Positions 31,930 to 42,602 of a DNA stretch of 64,000 nt are shown here, piece after piece. Numbering within the stretch: the stretch's first letter is position 1; the number at the start of each line of letters is the position of its first letter. A program made the position numbers and the translations under genes. A model generated the notes under the pieces. The model had not been told where the DNA came from. It was given only the letters and a program-made list of their open reading frames with translations, and made no database searches. Origin of the DNA: Phanerochaete sordida (taxonomy: Eukaryota; Basidiomycota; Agaricomycetes; Polyporales; Phanerochaetaceae); assembly GCA_019973155.2 (NCBI GenBank), contig BPQB01000013.1, positions 496,001 to 560,000 on the forward strand, written 5' to 3'.

Positions 31930-34900
31930 ATGGCCTCGACGTCCGCCCGCCCAAAGCTCAAAACTGCGTAGGTACGCCTGCGCTCTGCGTGTGCTGCGTG
32001 TGCTCAACGTGTGCCCCAGCTTCAAAAAGGCGCGGGTCATCGCCCCGCTCTGCACCGGCGGGCCTGTCGCAGTCACCCCGGACGGAACGCGGCTCGTCAC
32101 CGTCGTCGGCGAGGAGGCGGTCCTCACGGACGTGCGAGAGGGGCGCGAGATATGCCGCTTTGCAGGGGTGCGTGCCCCGCTTCTGCCTGCGCAGCACCGT
32201 GCTGACTTCCACACAGGACCCCGAATCCATCACCTCACTCTGCATCTCGCCCGCCTCGACACACCTCTGCCTCTTCACCTCCGCCCTCGCCCTGCGCATC
32301 TATGAACTTCCAAAAGATGCCACGCCCCTCGCAAAACACGTGCAGCCCGTCCGCGTCGTCGCGCGCGCACACGACGCACCCGTGCACGTCTGCCGCACGG
32401 ACCCCACCTCGACGTACCTCGCGAGCGGCGCCGCGGACGGCGTCGTCAAGGTCTGGGACATCGTCCGCGGCTTCGTCACGCACGTCTTCAAGGGCCACGG
32501 CGGCGTCGTCAGCGCGCTCGTCTTCAACTACCCCTTCGACCCCGCCGCCGTCGGCCGCGCGCAGAAGATGCAGCTCGTGACCGCCTCCGTCGACACCAAG
32601 ATCCGCATCTTCGACCTCTCCGCCGCCGCCGCGCGCTCCGGGGCCGCGGCGCGGCCCGAGGCGGTGCTCGAGGGCCACGTCTCCGTCCCGCGCGGCCTCG
32701 ACGTCTCGCGCGACGGCAAGTGGCTCGTCAGCGGCGGCCGCGACTCGGTCGTGCTCGTCTGGGACATCGCCGCGAAGCCCGCCGAGGGCGCGAGAGCGAA
32801 GAGCAGCAAGGCGAAGGGCAAGGAGAAGGACGGCGCGCCGACGCTCGTCAAGACCATCCCTGTGCTCGAGCGCGTGGAGGCCGTCGGCCTGCTGCGCCAG
32901 GACGAGGACCTCACCGGCACGACCTCCGGCGCGAGCAAGCTCCAGATCTACACCGGCGGCGAGAAGGGCGTCGTCAAGGTCTGGGACGCGCGCAAGGGCG
33001 AGGTGCTGTACACTCTCGGACAGGAGCTGGACAATGTCTCCGAAGACCAAGAAGAACAGCGCCAGATCGTGGATGCATTGTAAGCCTGCCGCAGTCGCCT
33101 TGGTAAGAAGGTGCATCGCTCACTCTCTGATTTAGGTACGTGCCGTCATCTGCAACCGTCGTGTCGGTGCACGCGGACCAAAATATCCTCTTCCACTCGC
33201 TCGATACACGCTCGCTCACCCGACAGCTGATCGGATTTAACGACGAAATTGTTGATGCCGCACTGCTGTCTCCCCACCTCGCGGCACCACAAGCGGGGAC
33301 ACCGGCATCGCCGAACCTCGTTGACACTCATCTCGCTTTGGCGACCAACTCATCGCTCATCCGCGTCTACTCGACCAAGTCTCTGGATGCGCGCCTGCTC
33401 TCGGGTCACTCAGAGATCGTGTTGTGCCTTGACAAGGGCGCGCAGGGTCGCGCACTGGCGAGCGGCAGCAAGGACCGCTCCGCACGGATATGGGCGCCAA
33501 CGGCTGCCGCGCGCGACTCCGATGCTGCGAGCACGTCCGTCCCGGAATGGGGCTGCGTTGCAGTCTGCGAAGGCCACGCCGAGAGCGTCGGGGCGGTCGC
33601 GATGTCGCGGAAAGCGTATTCCGACACGACCGAGGCCGGCCTCCGCTTCATGTTCACCGGCAGCCAGGACCGCACGATCAAGATGTGGGACCTGTCCGCC
33701 GTACCCCTCGCGCACACGCCCGGTGCGCAGCCGGCCAAGTGCAGGAGCCTCGCGACGCACAAGGCACACGACAAGGACATCAACTCGCTCGACGTCGCGC
33801 CGAACGACCGGCTGCTCGTGTCCGGCTCGCAGGACCGCACGGCCAAGGTGTGGGAGATCGAGTACGTCGTGTACGACAGCGGCACGGCCAAGGGCGAGAT
33901 CCGGCTGCTCGGGACGTGCAAGGGCCACAAGCGCGGCGTGTGGGCCGTGCGCTTCGGCCGCGCCGAGCGCGTGCTCGCGACGGGCAGCGGCGACAAGACC
34001 GTCAGGCTCTGGAGCCTCGACGACTTCACGTGCCTCAAGACGTTCGAGGGCCACAGCAACTCGGTGCTCCGCGTCGACTTCCTCAACGCCGGCATGCAGA
34101 TGGTCAGCACCGCGAGCGACGGGCTCGTCAAGCTCTGGAACGTCCGCGACGAGTCCTGCGCGGCGACGATGGACAACCACGAGGACAAGGTGTGGGCCCT
34201 CGCGGTCAGCGCCGACGAGCGCACCGTGGTCTCCGGGGCGGCGGACTCGGTCGTCACCTTCTGGGAAGACTGCACCGAGGAGCAGGAGCAGGAGAAGGAG
34301 GCCAAGCGGGCGGACATGGTTCTCAAGTGAGTCGGCAGTTTCCCGTCCCGAACACGTGTCTGATGCGGTCTCTCAGGGAGCAAGACTTCCTGAACTACCT
34401 CTCGCTCCACGACTACCGCAACGCCATCCTGCTCGCGCTCGCGATGGAGCAGCCGGGGCGCCTGCACACGCTCTTCAAGAACCTGCCCGCCGCGGCCGAC
34501 CCCGCCGCGCAGTCGCTCACGGGCCACCCCGCCGTCGACGCCGTCCTCCGCACGCTCGCCGGCGCGGACCTCGCGAAGCTCCTCCGCTACGTCCGCGACT
34601 GGAACGCACACGCGAAGACGAGCGCCGTCGCGCAGCGCGTGCTGCACGCCGTCGTGAAGCTGCGGCGCGCGGACGAGATCGCGGCCGCGTTCGATGCCGG
34701 CGCCGCCCTCGCGTCGCTTGCGTCGGTCGACAGTCTTGCAGGCCCCGCGGGTTCTGCAGACGCGCCGGAGGAGGGCGCGCGGCGCGAGGCCCGCGGCGCG
34801 TCGGCGCTCCGCGAGCTCGTCGACGCGCTCGTGCCCTACACCGAGCGCCACCTCGCGCGCATGGAGCGCCTCGTGCAGGAGAGCTACGTCGTCGACTATT

Positions 34901-35064
34901 TGCTCGGCGAGATGGACGACGGGCTGCTCGGGCTCGACGACGCGCCGGATGCGGACGCGCGCGCGCCGGAGCAGGACGCGGACGAGGACCTGGAAGCGGA
35001 GGAGGAGGAGGAGTGGGCAGGCATGGACGTGGACGGCGGGGCGGGCGTGGCGGTCTCTGCGTAG
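31930..35064 (+). CDS. UTP13: U3 snoRNP/SSU processome WD40 protein Utp13
   Basis: Utp13 (human TBL3) is part of the UtpB complex that binds the 5' external transcribed spacer and is needed for 18S rRNA processing in the nucleolus. The product is about 960 residues with tandem WD40 repeats forming two propellers, for example GAADGVVKVWDIVRGF, SGGRDSVVLVWDIA, SGSKDRSARIW, TGSQDRTIKMWDLS, SGSQDRTAKVWE, TGSGDKTVRLWSLDD and STASDGLVKLWNVRD. The Utp13 C-terminal helical domain follows (EQDFLNYLSLHDYRNAILLA ... ALVPYTERHLARMERLVQES) with an acidic tail (EEEEEWAGMDVDGG). A Lys-rich insert (AKSSKAKGKEKDG) lies between repeats of the first propeller. Introns include 31968 to about 32018, one near 32166-32218, one near 33080-33134 and one near 34328-34377. 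The first exon is only 38 nt. Confidence 0.93.
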
Positions 35065-35679
35065 TGCCTGGCGTGTGTGTACCCCGTTCCCTACCAAAAT
35101 CGCGACACCATCTTCCTCCACATGCTCTGCATGCTCTGCGCGGGCGTGTCTCCCCGCGCGACCGTTGGCCCGCAGGCCGTGCGGTGCACCCGCCGCGCAA
35201 TCAGCCCTGGGCATGGGGCGCTCCCGGCGCGCGCGCGGAGATAGCCCTTTGCGAGCCCGCTGCGGCGCGGGCCCGGCGCCGCGCCCTGGCGCACGCTAAC
35301 CTACGCCTACGGCCCTGCGGTGCCCGCGGCGCAGCGGCGGCGGCGGGGCCCGATTGCAGGTTCGCGTGGGTTTGGCTGCCGGGGGCTGAGAGTGGGCTGT
35401 GTTGTGGCCTGCGCGCCGCGTCGGAGGCGAGACGGCTTGACCAGGGAGGCTTAGGTGAGCCGTGGTACTGCGCTTGGCAGGTGCAGGAGAGTGTGGCCAC
35501 TCGTTGGTCCTGTTCGAGATGTTTGTCCGGCAACGGGGCCGGGGACAATGCGATACCGTGGTTGTGGCCATGCCGCTGGACCTCTGTGCTTTTGTTTCTT
35601 TTGTTCTGATTTTACCACACGTCTGCTATATGTTGCGGTGTTGACGCTGACCTCTGATCTTTTTCTCCCTACTCCCAAG
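35065..35679. other. Intergenic region at the start of the F-box array
   Basis: This 615-bp stretch is GC-rich at first, then becomes the promoter of F-box gene 1. It carries TGTGGCC at 35563-35569 and CTATATG at 35626-35632. No gene is visible. Confidence 0.45.
35563..35632 (+). promoter_or_regulatory. Promoter elements of F-box gene 1
   Basis: TTGTGGCCATGCCGCTGGACCT (from 35562) matches the TGTGGCC...GGCCT element seen upstream of the other array members, with the second half changed to GGACCT. A TATA-like CTATATG follows at 35626, 48 bp before the ATG. Confidence 0.45.
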
Positions 35680-37077
35680 ATGCTGCAGCTACCTGGTAGA
35701 CGCAGAAGCGTCGCCAGTCTCCCTCCAGAACTCCTCGCGGACATCTTCAGGATTGTACTCGCAGCGGCCCGCTCATCCAGACCCAAGAAGATCGATGAAG
35801 ACCTCGCGGTGTCGTTGCCCGGTCATCTGTACCAATGCGCCCTCCTGCGCATCACACATGTGTGCCCGCACTGGCGAACCATAGCGATTCGCTGCCGGCG
35901 ACTCTGGACGATGATCTGGCCCTGCCAGCAGCACGAGGACTTCGTCTACCTAGCCCTGGAGCGCTCCCGCGCGTCCCCTTTGGAGGTCTACGTTCCAGGC
36001 GAATGTTTCGAGGAAACCGAGTTCGTGCGCGGTGGCAGCGCCGCGGTCCTGTCAACGTTGTTCAAGACCGAGCTCCATCGCATCGCAGTGCTTGAGTGCG
36101 GCGGCCTGTCCTATCGACTTCTCCGTCGCCACTTTCCTCTGGCCACGACGGCGGCCCCCGCGTTGCGCCGGCTGCACCTCGAAGACGGCGCCCTCGAGCC
36201 CTGGCTGTGGCTGCGGCTCCCGCAGGTCGAGGATCTGCACATCGCGTGCATATCAGAGACGAGCCCCGACACTTGGCGCAAGTTCTGGGCGAACGTCACG
36301 CGGGGATCGCTGCGCAGGCTCGCCATCGGCGACGGACGGTTCCCTTCCCTGGATCACACCCCTTCTGCCAACGACGTCCTCGACTTGTTGCGCGACATGC
36401 CGCAGCTCGAGACGCTCGTTCTGTCGGTCGGAAAGTCCAAGGCCGAAGGGGAGGATGTGAGGCTGCCGAAGCTTCGGGAGCTCACGGTGGCGGACGACGG
36501 CACGGAATCCGCGGATGACACACACGTCCGCCTGTTACGGAAGCTCATCGTGCCCTCCAGCACGGTCCTGCGCACCGGCTCTACCACACGCAAGCTCGCT
36601 CCGCACGCGCTGGCGCTGGCGCCACCGATGGCGACGGCGTCCGAGCTGCGCCCATGGGCCCTCCACCCCGGCCCCCTACAGTCGCTCTACATCGGTTTCC
36701 GCGACCCCGTAGCGCACGGCTCTGTCTCCGCCTTGCTCGCCGGCGACGCAACCCCTGCTGTCATCCGACGAGAGGGCTACCGCTTCCATCGCGCGCGCGT
36801 CGAGAGCGCCGCTGAGCTGCGCTGGTGCGCCGAGCACTTCGAGCTCGAAGACGTGACGGCGCTCACGCTCATCAAGGCGGGCTTCTGCGAAGAAGAGATG
36901 CTGGACGCCGTTCGCCGCTTTTGCGAGCGGCTGCCGAACGTCCGCACGGTCTCGTTCCATCCGCCGGGGCACGACTCGTACACGTATCGCTCGGCGAACG
37001 TTAGAAGTTTCATGGCGGAGATCGCGGAAGGGTCGATGTTCCCGAAGCTCGAGAATCGTGAGGTGTCGCCTCTATAA
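35680..37077 (+). CDS. F-box/LRR-like protein, array member 1
   Basis: A single exon of 465 residues. The N-terminus carries a basidiomycete F-box: VASLPPELLADIFRIVL, a variable linker, ALLRITHVCPHWRTIAIRCRRLWTMIWP. The rest is leucine-rich alpha/beta sequence resembling degenerate LRRs, with blocks TPSANDVLDLLRDMPQLETL and MAEIAEGSMFPKLE shared with member 2. F-box proteins bring substrates to SCF (Skp1-Cullin-F-box) ubiquitin ligases; large intronless families of this type are typical of agaricomycetes. The ATG at 35680 is the first one placed right before the F-box; upstream in-frame sequence is promoter. Substrate is unknown. Confidence 0.88.
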   Translation: MLQLPGRRRSVASLPPELLADIFRIVLAAARSSRPKKIDEDLAVSLPGHLYQCALLRITHVCPHWRTIAIRCRRLWTMIWPCQQHEDFVYLALERSRASPLEVYVPGECFEETEFVRGGSAAVLSTLFKTELHRIAVLECGGLSYRLLRRHFPLATTAAPALRRLHLEDGALEPWLWLRLPQVEDLHIACISETSPDTWRKFWANVTRGSLRRLAIGDGRFPSLDHTPSANDVLDLLRDMPQLETLVLSVGKSKAEGEDVRLPKLRELTVADDGTESADDTHVRLLRKLIVPSSTVLRTGSTTRKLAPHALALAPPMATASELRPWALHPGPLQSLYIGFRDPVAHGSVSALLAGDATPAVIRREGYRFHRARVESAAELRWCAEHFELEDVTALTLIKAGFCEEEMLDAVRRFCERLPNVRTVSFHPPGHDSYTYRSANVRSFMAEIAEGSMFPKLENREVSPL

Positions 37078-37443
37078 TGTACGTCATTCTAGTCTAGAAC
37101 GACGAGTTGCTCGATCGTCTTTGTAGGTGTACCAGTGCTCAGATGGGAAGCCCGCTGCCACCTTAACATCGTGTCTTCCAGTCAAATGAGCAGGAGTGGC
37201 GGCGGTTTGAGGTGAGCCACTGCCTATGCATTGACACGATAGTGCGCTTGACAACCTCGTTTGAGTGCTGAGGCTCGGGCCATTAATTACTCCTTTCGAG
37301 TCTGGTACACCCATTTGGCCACAGACTCAGGCACGAGACAATTCCGTCTTGTGGCCACCCTCTGGCCTCATCGTGTTCCTCTCCTGGACGGACATATATA
37401 CAAGTTTGTCATTTGTCGTGTTACTCTCACTCTCCTTCCTACC
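37078..37443. other. Intergenic region between F-box genes 1 and 2
   Basis: 366 bp holding the 3' end of member 1 and the promoter of member 2. No gene is visible. Confidence 0.5.
37349..37401 (+). promoter_or_regulatory. Promoter elements of F-box gene 2
   Basis: TTGTGGCCACCCTCTGGCCT (37349-37368) contains both halves of the array element. The TATA-like CATATATAC follows at 37393-37401, 42 bp before the ATG. Confidence 0.5.
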
Positions 37444-38853
37444 ATGACCTCCGTTCGAACGCTCAAGACGCACTCCGAACATTTCCCCAGCAGACGCACG
37501 AACGTTGCCAGTCTCCCTCCAGAACTTCTCGCAGACGTGTTCAAGAATCTCGTTGCAGCAGCCAGCTCAGCTGAGAAAGGTTCCCTGACGGCGGTGTCGA
37601 CGTCGCCACCCGGGCAGCTGTACGAATGCGCCCTGGTACGGGCCACACACGTCTGCCACACCTGGCGAAATGTCGCGATCGGCTACCAGCGGCTCTGGAC
37701 GAAGATTTGGCCCTTCGAGCAGCACACCAAATTCCTCCGCCTGGCACTCGAGCGCTCCCGCGAGAGCACGCTAGAAGTCTACATTCCGGACAACCCCTAC
37801 CTCGGCAACGAGGTCGTTCGCGGCCGTACCGCAGTGCTCCAGGTGCTATTCAAGAAAGCGCTCCATCGGATCGCCGTGCTGGAATGCGGCAGCCGATTCC
37901 ACAGCTCTCTATGTGGTCACCGTCTTCCGGTTAGTAGGATGGAGCTCCCTATGCTGCGCCACCTCCGTATCGGCGATGACCTCACGTATTGGCTCAACCT
38001 ACGCTGCCCAAGGCTCGAGAGCTTGCACATCATGTGCAAGTCGACAACCTCTTCCACATGGCGCAAGTTTCACACGAACGTCCCGCTGGCATCGCTTCGA
38101 AGGCTGACTATCGGCGAGGGATTGTTTTCCTCCACGGAGCGCACCCCTTCTGCCAACGACGTCCTCGACTTGTTGCGCGCCGTGCCGCAGCTCGAAGCAC
38201 TGTCTCTGGTCATTTACGAGTCTCAGGCCGATGGTAAAGACGTAGAGCTGTCGAGGCTCCGAGAGCTCGACGTTGCAACGGACTACAACACAGATATAAC
38301 GCACCTCAGCTTGCTACGGAAGCTCATCGTACCTGCCAGCACGACCTTGCGCATCGGCTACCTCACACGCAAGCTGCGCCCGCACGCCTTGGAGCTTGTG
38401 GCACCGATGATGAGCGCGTTTGAGCTGTACCAATGGGCACATCATCTCGGACCCTTGAGAACGCTGTGCATCGCATTCCACGACGACAAGGACGACGGCG
38501 CGTTTTCCGTCATGCTGGGAGGAGATGTCCTGGATCCGCCACCCCCTTCCGCTCGCATACCAAAAGGCGACCGCTTCCGCACCATCTCCGTAGGATCTGC
38601 CAGTCAGCTGCGTTGGTGCGCTGAGCATTTCCCGCTCGAAGGCGTAACGGCACTACAGCTGATCTTCGCGGAGTACTGCCGAGACGGCGAGATGCTGGAC
38701 GCCGTACGCCAAATCTGCCAGCGATTACCTAACGTCAGCAAGGTCACGGTTCGTTCGGAGCACCTCGAGCACGAATACCGCTCAAAAAACGTTGAAATTT
38801 TTGTGGGGGAGATCGCGGAAGGATCGATGTTCCCGAAGCTCGAGAGTCGCTGA
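37444..38853 (+). CDS. F-box/LRR-like protein, array member 2
   Basis: A single exon of 469 residues, colinear with member 1: F-box VASLPPELLADVFKNLV, ALVRATHVCHTWRNVAIGYQRLWTKIWP, then TPSANDVLDLLRAVPQLEAL and the final VGEIAEGSMFPKLES. A 37-bp block coding for TPSANDVLDLLR is identical at the nucleotide level in both genes, as is most of the last 40 bp. The two are recent or gene-converted tandem duplicates. The predicted role is SCF substrate recognition; the target is unknown. Confidence 0.88.
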   Translation: MTSVRTLKTHSEHFPSRRTNVASLPPELLADVFKNLVAAASSAEKGSLTAVSTSPPGQLYECALVRATHVCHTWRNVAIGYQRLWTKIWPFEQHTKFLRLALERSRESTLEVYIPDNPYLGNEVVRGRTAVLQVLFKKALHRIAVLECGSRFHSSLCGHRLPVSRMELPMLRHLRIGDDLTYWLNLRCPRLESLHIMCKSTTSSTWRKFHTNVPLASLRRLTIGEGLFSSTERTPSANDVLDLLRAVPQLEALSLVIYESQADGKDVELSRLRELDVATDYNTDITHLSLLRKLIVPASTTLRIGYLTRKLRPHALELVAPMMSAFELYQWAHHLGPLRTLCIAFHDDKDDGAFSVMLGGDVLDPPPPSARIPKGDRFRTISVGSASQLRWCAEHFPLEGVTALQLIFAEYCRDGEMLDAVRQICQRLPNVSKVTVRSEHLEHEYRSKNVEIFVGEIAEGSMFPKLESR

Positions 38854-39178
38854 GTTGTCGCATCTATCATGTATATTATTTTGATCCAAGGCGTCGGGTT
38901 TGCTGATCCTGTCCCCTTCCTTTGCACCTGGGTCTGAGCGCGAGCGCCGAATCTCCTTGAGCCACTGATTGATCCTTGTCTGCTTTGTCCAAACAACTGG
39001 TGTGGCCCCTTACCTCTGCTTTGTCCAGCAGCCAGGAACGAAGCAATGTGGCCCACTGCAACGAGACCAGCGGCCTTTGTCCAGGCTGCTAGTCAGATAT
39101 AAATGACGACCCTCGAGGATTGGATCGGTCCAGCCGAAGACCACACTTCTAATTTCCATTGCCTTATCTTCTCCTCAA
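38854..39178. other. Intergenic region between F-box genes 2 and 3
   Basis: 325 bp, mostly the promoter of member 3, with three CTTTGTCC words, two TGTGGCC words and a TATA box. Confidence 0.5.
38982..39104 (+). promoter_or_regulatory. Promoter module of F-box gene 3
   Basis: CTTTGTCC occurs at 38983, 39019 and 39075; TGTGGCC at 39001 and ATGTGGCC at 39046; CGGCCTTTGTCC at 39071-39082; TATAAAT at 39098-39104, 75 bp before the ATG. The same words in similar order lie upstream of member 5. Confidence 0.6.
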
Positions 39179-40720
39179 ATGCCGTCTCAGATATCGCGCG
39201 GAGGCATCGCGAGCCTCCCTTCGGAAATCCTCGAGAAGATCATCTACCTCCTACTCACTGAAGCCCGACATATCCAAGAATATACGGCGGACTACCGTCT
39301 CATCAAAACCGGACGACCATATTCCCGCGCGCTCCTGCACATCACACACGTCGCCCGCTTCTGGCGCAACTGTGCCCAAGGCTCCCAACGGCTATGGACG
39401 AACATCTGGCCCTGCGGCCAGCACCCCGAATACATCGATGAGGCCCTCGCACGTTCTGGTACCGCAGGCCGCTTGGAGGTGCACATCGCCGACTGCCAAA
39501 GACTCGATCTCAGCCTCATCAAACGCGGCGTACACCACTTTGTCGCGCTGCTCGCGGATTACTCGGATCGCATCACCATCCTCGAGATCCACGGCAGTGT
39601 CGACAGGCTTCTGACGGGACACGCGGCGCTGGCGAGCGTGGATACACCTGCGCTGCGCGAGCTCTACATACGCGATGATGCCGAAACGTCGCTGTCTCTT
39701 TGGTCTGCGCTGCGCTGCCCCAGCCTCGATACACTGGTGGTCTCGCGCGCTGCGCGCAGCGATACCTGGCGCACCATCCAAATGAACTTTTGCCCGCCAA
39801 CGCTTCGGATGCTTGGCCTCGGCGACAGGATTCCGCCCATGCGTCCGGTATTCGCCGAGCCGGTTCCCTCTGCCAACGACGTCCTCGCACTGCTCCGCGG
39901 CCTTCCCCAACTGGAGTCGCTCGGCCTGTCCATAGCCGAGTCGCGAATTGCTAAGGGCACCATGGAAGTGACGCTCCCGAACCTCCGCCGCCTTCAATTC
40001 GCAATGGACAACCACACCCATCAGGACCTCCTGGCGCATATCATTGTGCAATCCACGACGCACATAACGCAGCTCGACACAGGCATACATTATCGCCTGG
40101 ACGCCGGATCGCTGGAATACGTGACGCCGATGCCCAGGGCAGACGGGCTCTTCCAGTGGTGCTGCGCTCTCGCACAGCCCCGTGTCCTCGTTATGGCATT
40201 CAATACGGACGGCACTGCAGAGCTCACGGGGGCGATGGTCGCCTGCGCCTCCAAGATCCCCACTGGCTCCCCAACGACATCATTACACCTGGAGTCAGAA
40301 CACGACCTGCGCCAGTGCTCCGAGCAGCACCCTTTGCAAAATGTCCGCGAGCTACAGCTCGTGGACGCGTACCGCCGCGATGACGGGCCGCTCTCCGACG
40401 GACTCGACTACTTCTTCGGGCGATTTGCGAACGTCCGCGAGCTCTGGCTCGGCGGCGACACCGGGCCCGACTCTGGGTTCGTCCCCGAAGACCTCGGGAG
40501 GCTCTTGGAGCAGTTCCCTCGCCTCCACGTCCTCTGCCTCTGCCGCAGCTTCTGTCTGAGGCACCGGGCCGTCAAGAAGAGCCAGTTGGAGGATGTGCAT
40601 ATTGCCCTCCGGTTCAAGCATGCTCTGGCGACTCTCCTGTCGCGGAGGCCGTCTGATCAGGGTGATGGGCCCATAGAGATTTTTTGGCTGGGCGTAGGCA
40701 TTGGACTGACAACTTGGTGA
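39179..40720 (+). CDS. F-box/LRR-like protein, array member 3
   Basis: A single exon of 513 residues. F-box: IASLPSEILEKIIYLLL, linker, ALLHITHVARFWRNCAQGSQRLWTNIWP. The leucine-rich body includes VPSANDVLALLRGLPQLESL, and the C-terminal half has DTGPDSGFVPEDLGRLLEQF, then LCLCRSFCLRHRAVKK, ending FWLGVGIGLTTW. That C-terminal block is shared almost unchanged with the broken member 4. The ATG at 39179 directly precedes the F-box and lies 75 bp after a good TATA box. Its role is probably SCF substrate recognition. Confidence 0.88.
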   Translation: MPSQISRGGIASLPSEILEKIIYLLLTEARHIQEYTADYRLIKTGRPYSRALLHITHVARFWRNCAQGSQRLWTNIWPCGQHPEYIDEALARSGTAGRLEVHIADCQRLDLSLIKRGVHHFVALLADYSDRITILEIHGSVDRLLTGHAALASVDTPALRELYIRDDAETSLSLWSALRCPSLDTLVVSRAARSDTWRTIQMNFCPPTLRMLGLGDRIPPMRPVFAEPVPSANDVLALLRGLPQLESLGLSIAESRIAKGTMEVTLPNLRRLQFAMDNHTHQDLLAHIIVQSTTHITQLDTGIHYRLDAGSLEYVTPMPRADGLFQWCCALAQPRVLVMAFNTDGTAELTGAMVACASKIPTGSPTTSLHLESEHDLRQCSEQHPLQNVRELQLVDAYRRDDGPLSDGLDYFFGRFANVRELWLGGDTGPDSGFVPEDLGRLLEQFPRLHVLCLCRSFCLRHRAVKKSQLEDVHIALRFKHALATLLSRRPSDQGDGPIEIFWLGVGIGLTTW

Positions 40721-41300
40721 TATATAAAGCCCATCATACAAGCTCTACAGCATGTCAACTTACGAGTCACATCCGTTGTATGGAAGAGCATACGGTAGGC
40801 CGAACAGCACGCTCACGCACCTCCACCATAGTATTTTCTCGTAACACTATGTCTGCTACGACTCATAGATAGACATACCCTGTCTCGTGGTATGACGTGT
40901 GCCAAGATAAACCTTGAAAAATCGATGATATAGTTTTGTGGAGATCCTGTGCGTACAGCGTGCTTGAGAGCATGGTCTTGAAAAGGTGTAGGCCGCCCGA
41001 AATTAATGTCGGAAAAGTTTCATGCGCCTCGGGGACACCTGCTTTCTTCAAAGCCTATTGCAGCAGCATTAGCCCCGTCTAGGTGGCGACATGAGGCCCT
41101 GCGAAAATGGCTCGAGGCCCTCGGTGTCTCGTAGAAAAGTCGCGTTCTCACTGGCTAGAAGCGCCATGTGGCTACCATGCGGCCTGCTGAGCGTTGAAAC
41201 GTTGACGCCGAACCAAGTTTTCCGATTTGTTTTTCTGCTGTGCAGTATTTTCGGTCGTCGCTGTATGAGGCATCGTGGCCACTCCGGCCGGTTTCGCGAA
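40721..41300. other. Intergenic region upstream of the F-box pseudogene
   Basis: 580 bp without a gene. It retains ATGTGGC (41166) and GCGGCCTGC (41178-41186), the remnant of the array promoter element. Confidence 0.45.
41166..41186 (+). promoter_or_regulatory. Remnant promoter element of F-box copy 4
   Basis: ATGTGGCTACCATGCGGCCT (41166 onward) keeps both halves of the TGTGGC...GGCCT element, with the same spacing class as the intact members. Confidence 0.45.
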
Positions 41301-41344
41301 CTTTGCCCTAGCCTCAGTCACTCTGGTACCCAGAGCAAGAATAT

Positions 41345-42602
41345 ACGGCAGACGGAATCTGACGGACCCCCGTCTGGTCAGAACAGGGCCACCGTATTGC
41401 CCCGCGCGAATCCTAACACGGCACACGTGTTTCTCGTCTCTGATTGTGCCCAAGGCTGTTGTCGAACATCAGGCTCTGCGGTCAGCATCCAGGCTACATC
41501 GAGGCGGCCCTCGCACGGCCTGGTTCCGCAGGCGGGCTAGAAATACAGGAGATGCGTCGCTGGCGAGTCTGGATACCTCTGCCCCTCGCCAGCTTCCTCG
41601 CTTTCCCTCTGGTCTGTCCTGCGCTGCCTCAACCTCGGTACCTTGAAGATTACGCGCGCCGCGTACAGCAATAGTCAGTGCATCCTTCACAACGAGCTTC
41701 TGTGTGCCAACGCTTCGCACTCTTATCCTCCGTACGTCTATCATTCGGCGAAGTCTTTCCCTTGGCTGACGGTGTTCTTGCACTGTAGCCTTTCCCAGCC
41801 TGAGTCGCTCAGTCTGTGCATCGCCGAGGCAAAAATCACCAAGGTCTCCATAGACGTTATGCTCTCGAACCTCCACCATTTCCATTTCACAACGAACGAT
41901 CTTACTCCTCGCGACCTTCTGGAGCATATCGTTGTGCCCTCCACAATGCACATAACGCAGCTCGACACGGATCTACATCATCGGCTGGACTCTCAATTGC
42001 TGGAGTACGTGACACCGATGCCCAGCGTGGATGGGCTCTTCCAATGGTGTCGCGCTCTCTCACAGCCCTTATCCCTCGTCGTGGCGTTCAATACAGACGG
42101 CACGGCGAAGCTCTCCAGCACAACGATTGCCTACACCACCACCACCACCAGCTCGCCATCGCGACTCCACGCAAAGTCAGAAAGCGACCTGCGCCGGCGC
42201 GCCCAGCGGCGCCCGTTGCAGAACACACGCACGCTGCAGCTCGTGGACGCGTACCGCCGCAGCCAAGGTGCGCTGTCCGGCGGGCTCTATCGCTCCTCTG
42301 AGCGATTCGAGGACGTCCGCGGTGTCTGGCTGAGCGGAGACACCGGGCCCGACTCTGGGTTCGTTCCCGCGGACCTCGGACGGCTCCTCGAGAAGTTCCC
42401 CCGGCTCGAGGTCCTCTGCCTCTGCAGCAGCTTCCGCCTGCGGCACTGGGCTGTCAAGAAAAACCGGTTCTCGGACGTCGACATCGCCCTCACGTTCAAA
42501 CACGCTCTGGCCACTCTCCTTGCCCGGAGACCATCTGCTCTCGGCGATGGGAGCATAGAGATTTTCTGGCTGGGTGTGGGTATCGAACTGGCGTCTTACT
42601 GA
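41345..42602 (+). pseudogene. Broken F-box/LRR-like gene, array member 4
   Basis: This is a copy of the member 3 type. The C-terminal half is one open frame from about 41790 to 42602 (LSQPESLSLCIAEAKITK ... FWLGVGIELASY) and aligns with member 3 throughout. The N-terminal half is decayed. DPRLVRTGPPY (about 41368) matches member 3 DYRLIKTGRPY; CGQHPGYIEAALARPGSAG (about 41475) matches CGQHPEYIDEALARSGTAG but lies in another frame; SLASLDT (about 41560) matches ALASVDT, again shifted. The F-box itself and about 200 residues of the body are lost or scrambled. No ATG-led frame restores an F-box. A truncated protein from the C-terminal frame cannot be excluded. Confidence 0.85.

Noticed and set aside
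33406..35214. 602-codon minus-strand frame opposite UTP13
   Set aside because: Antisense shadow of WD40 repeats; no domain, and it lies across an intron of the real gene.
33249..35609. Very long plus-strand frame overlapping UTP13
   Set aside because: An Arg/Ala/Ser-rich shadow frame produced by high GC content. The WD40 frame explains the same DNA.
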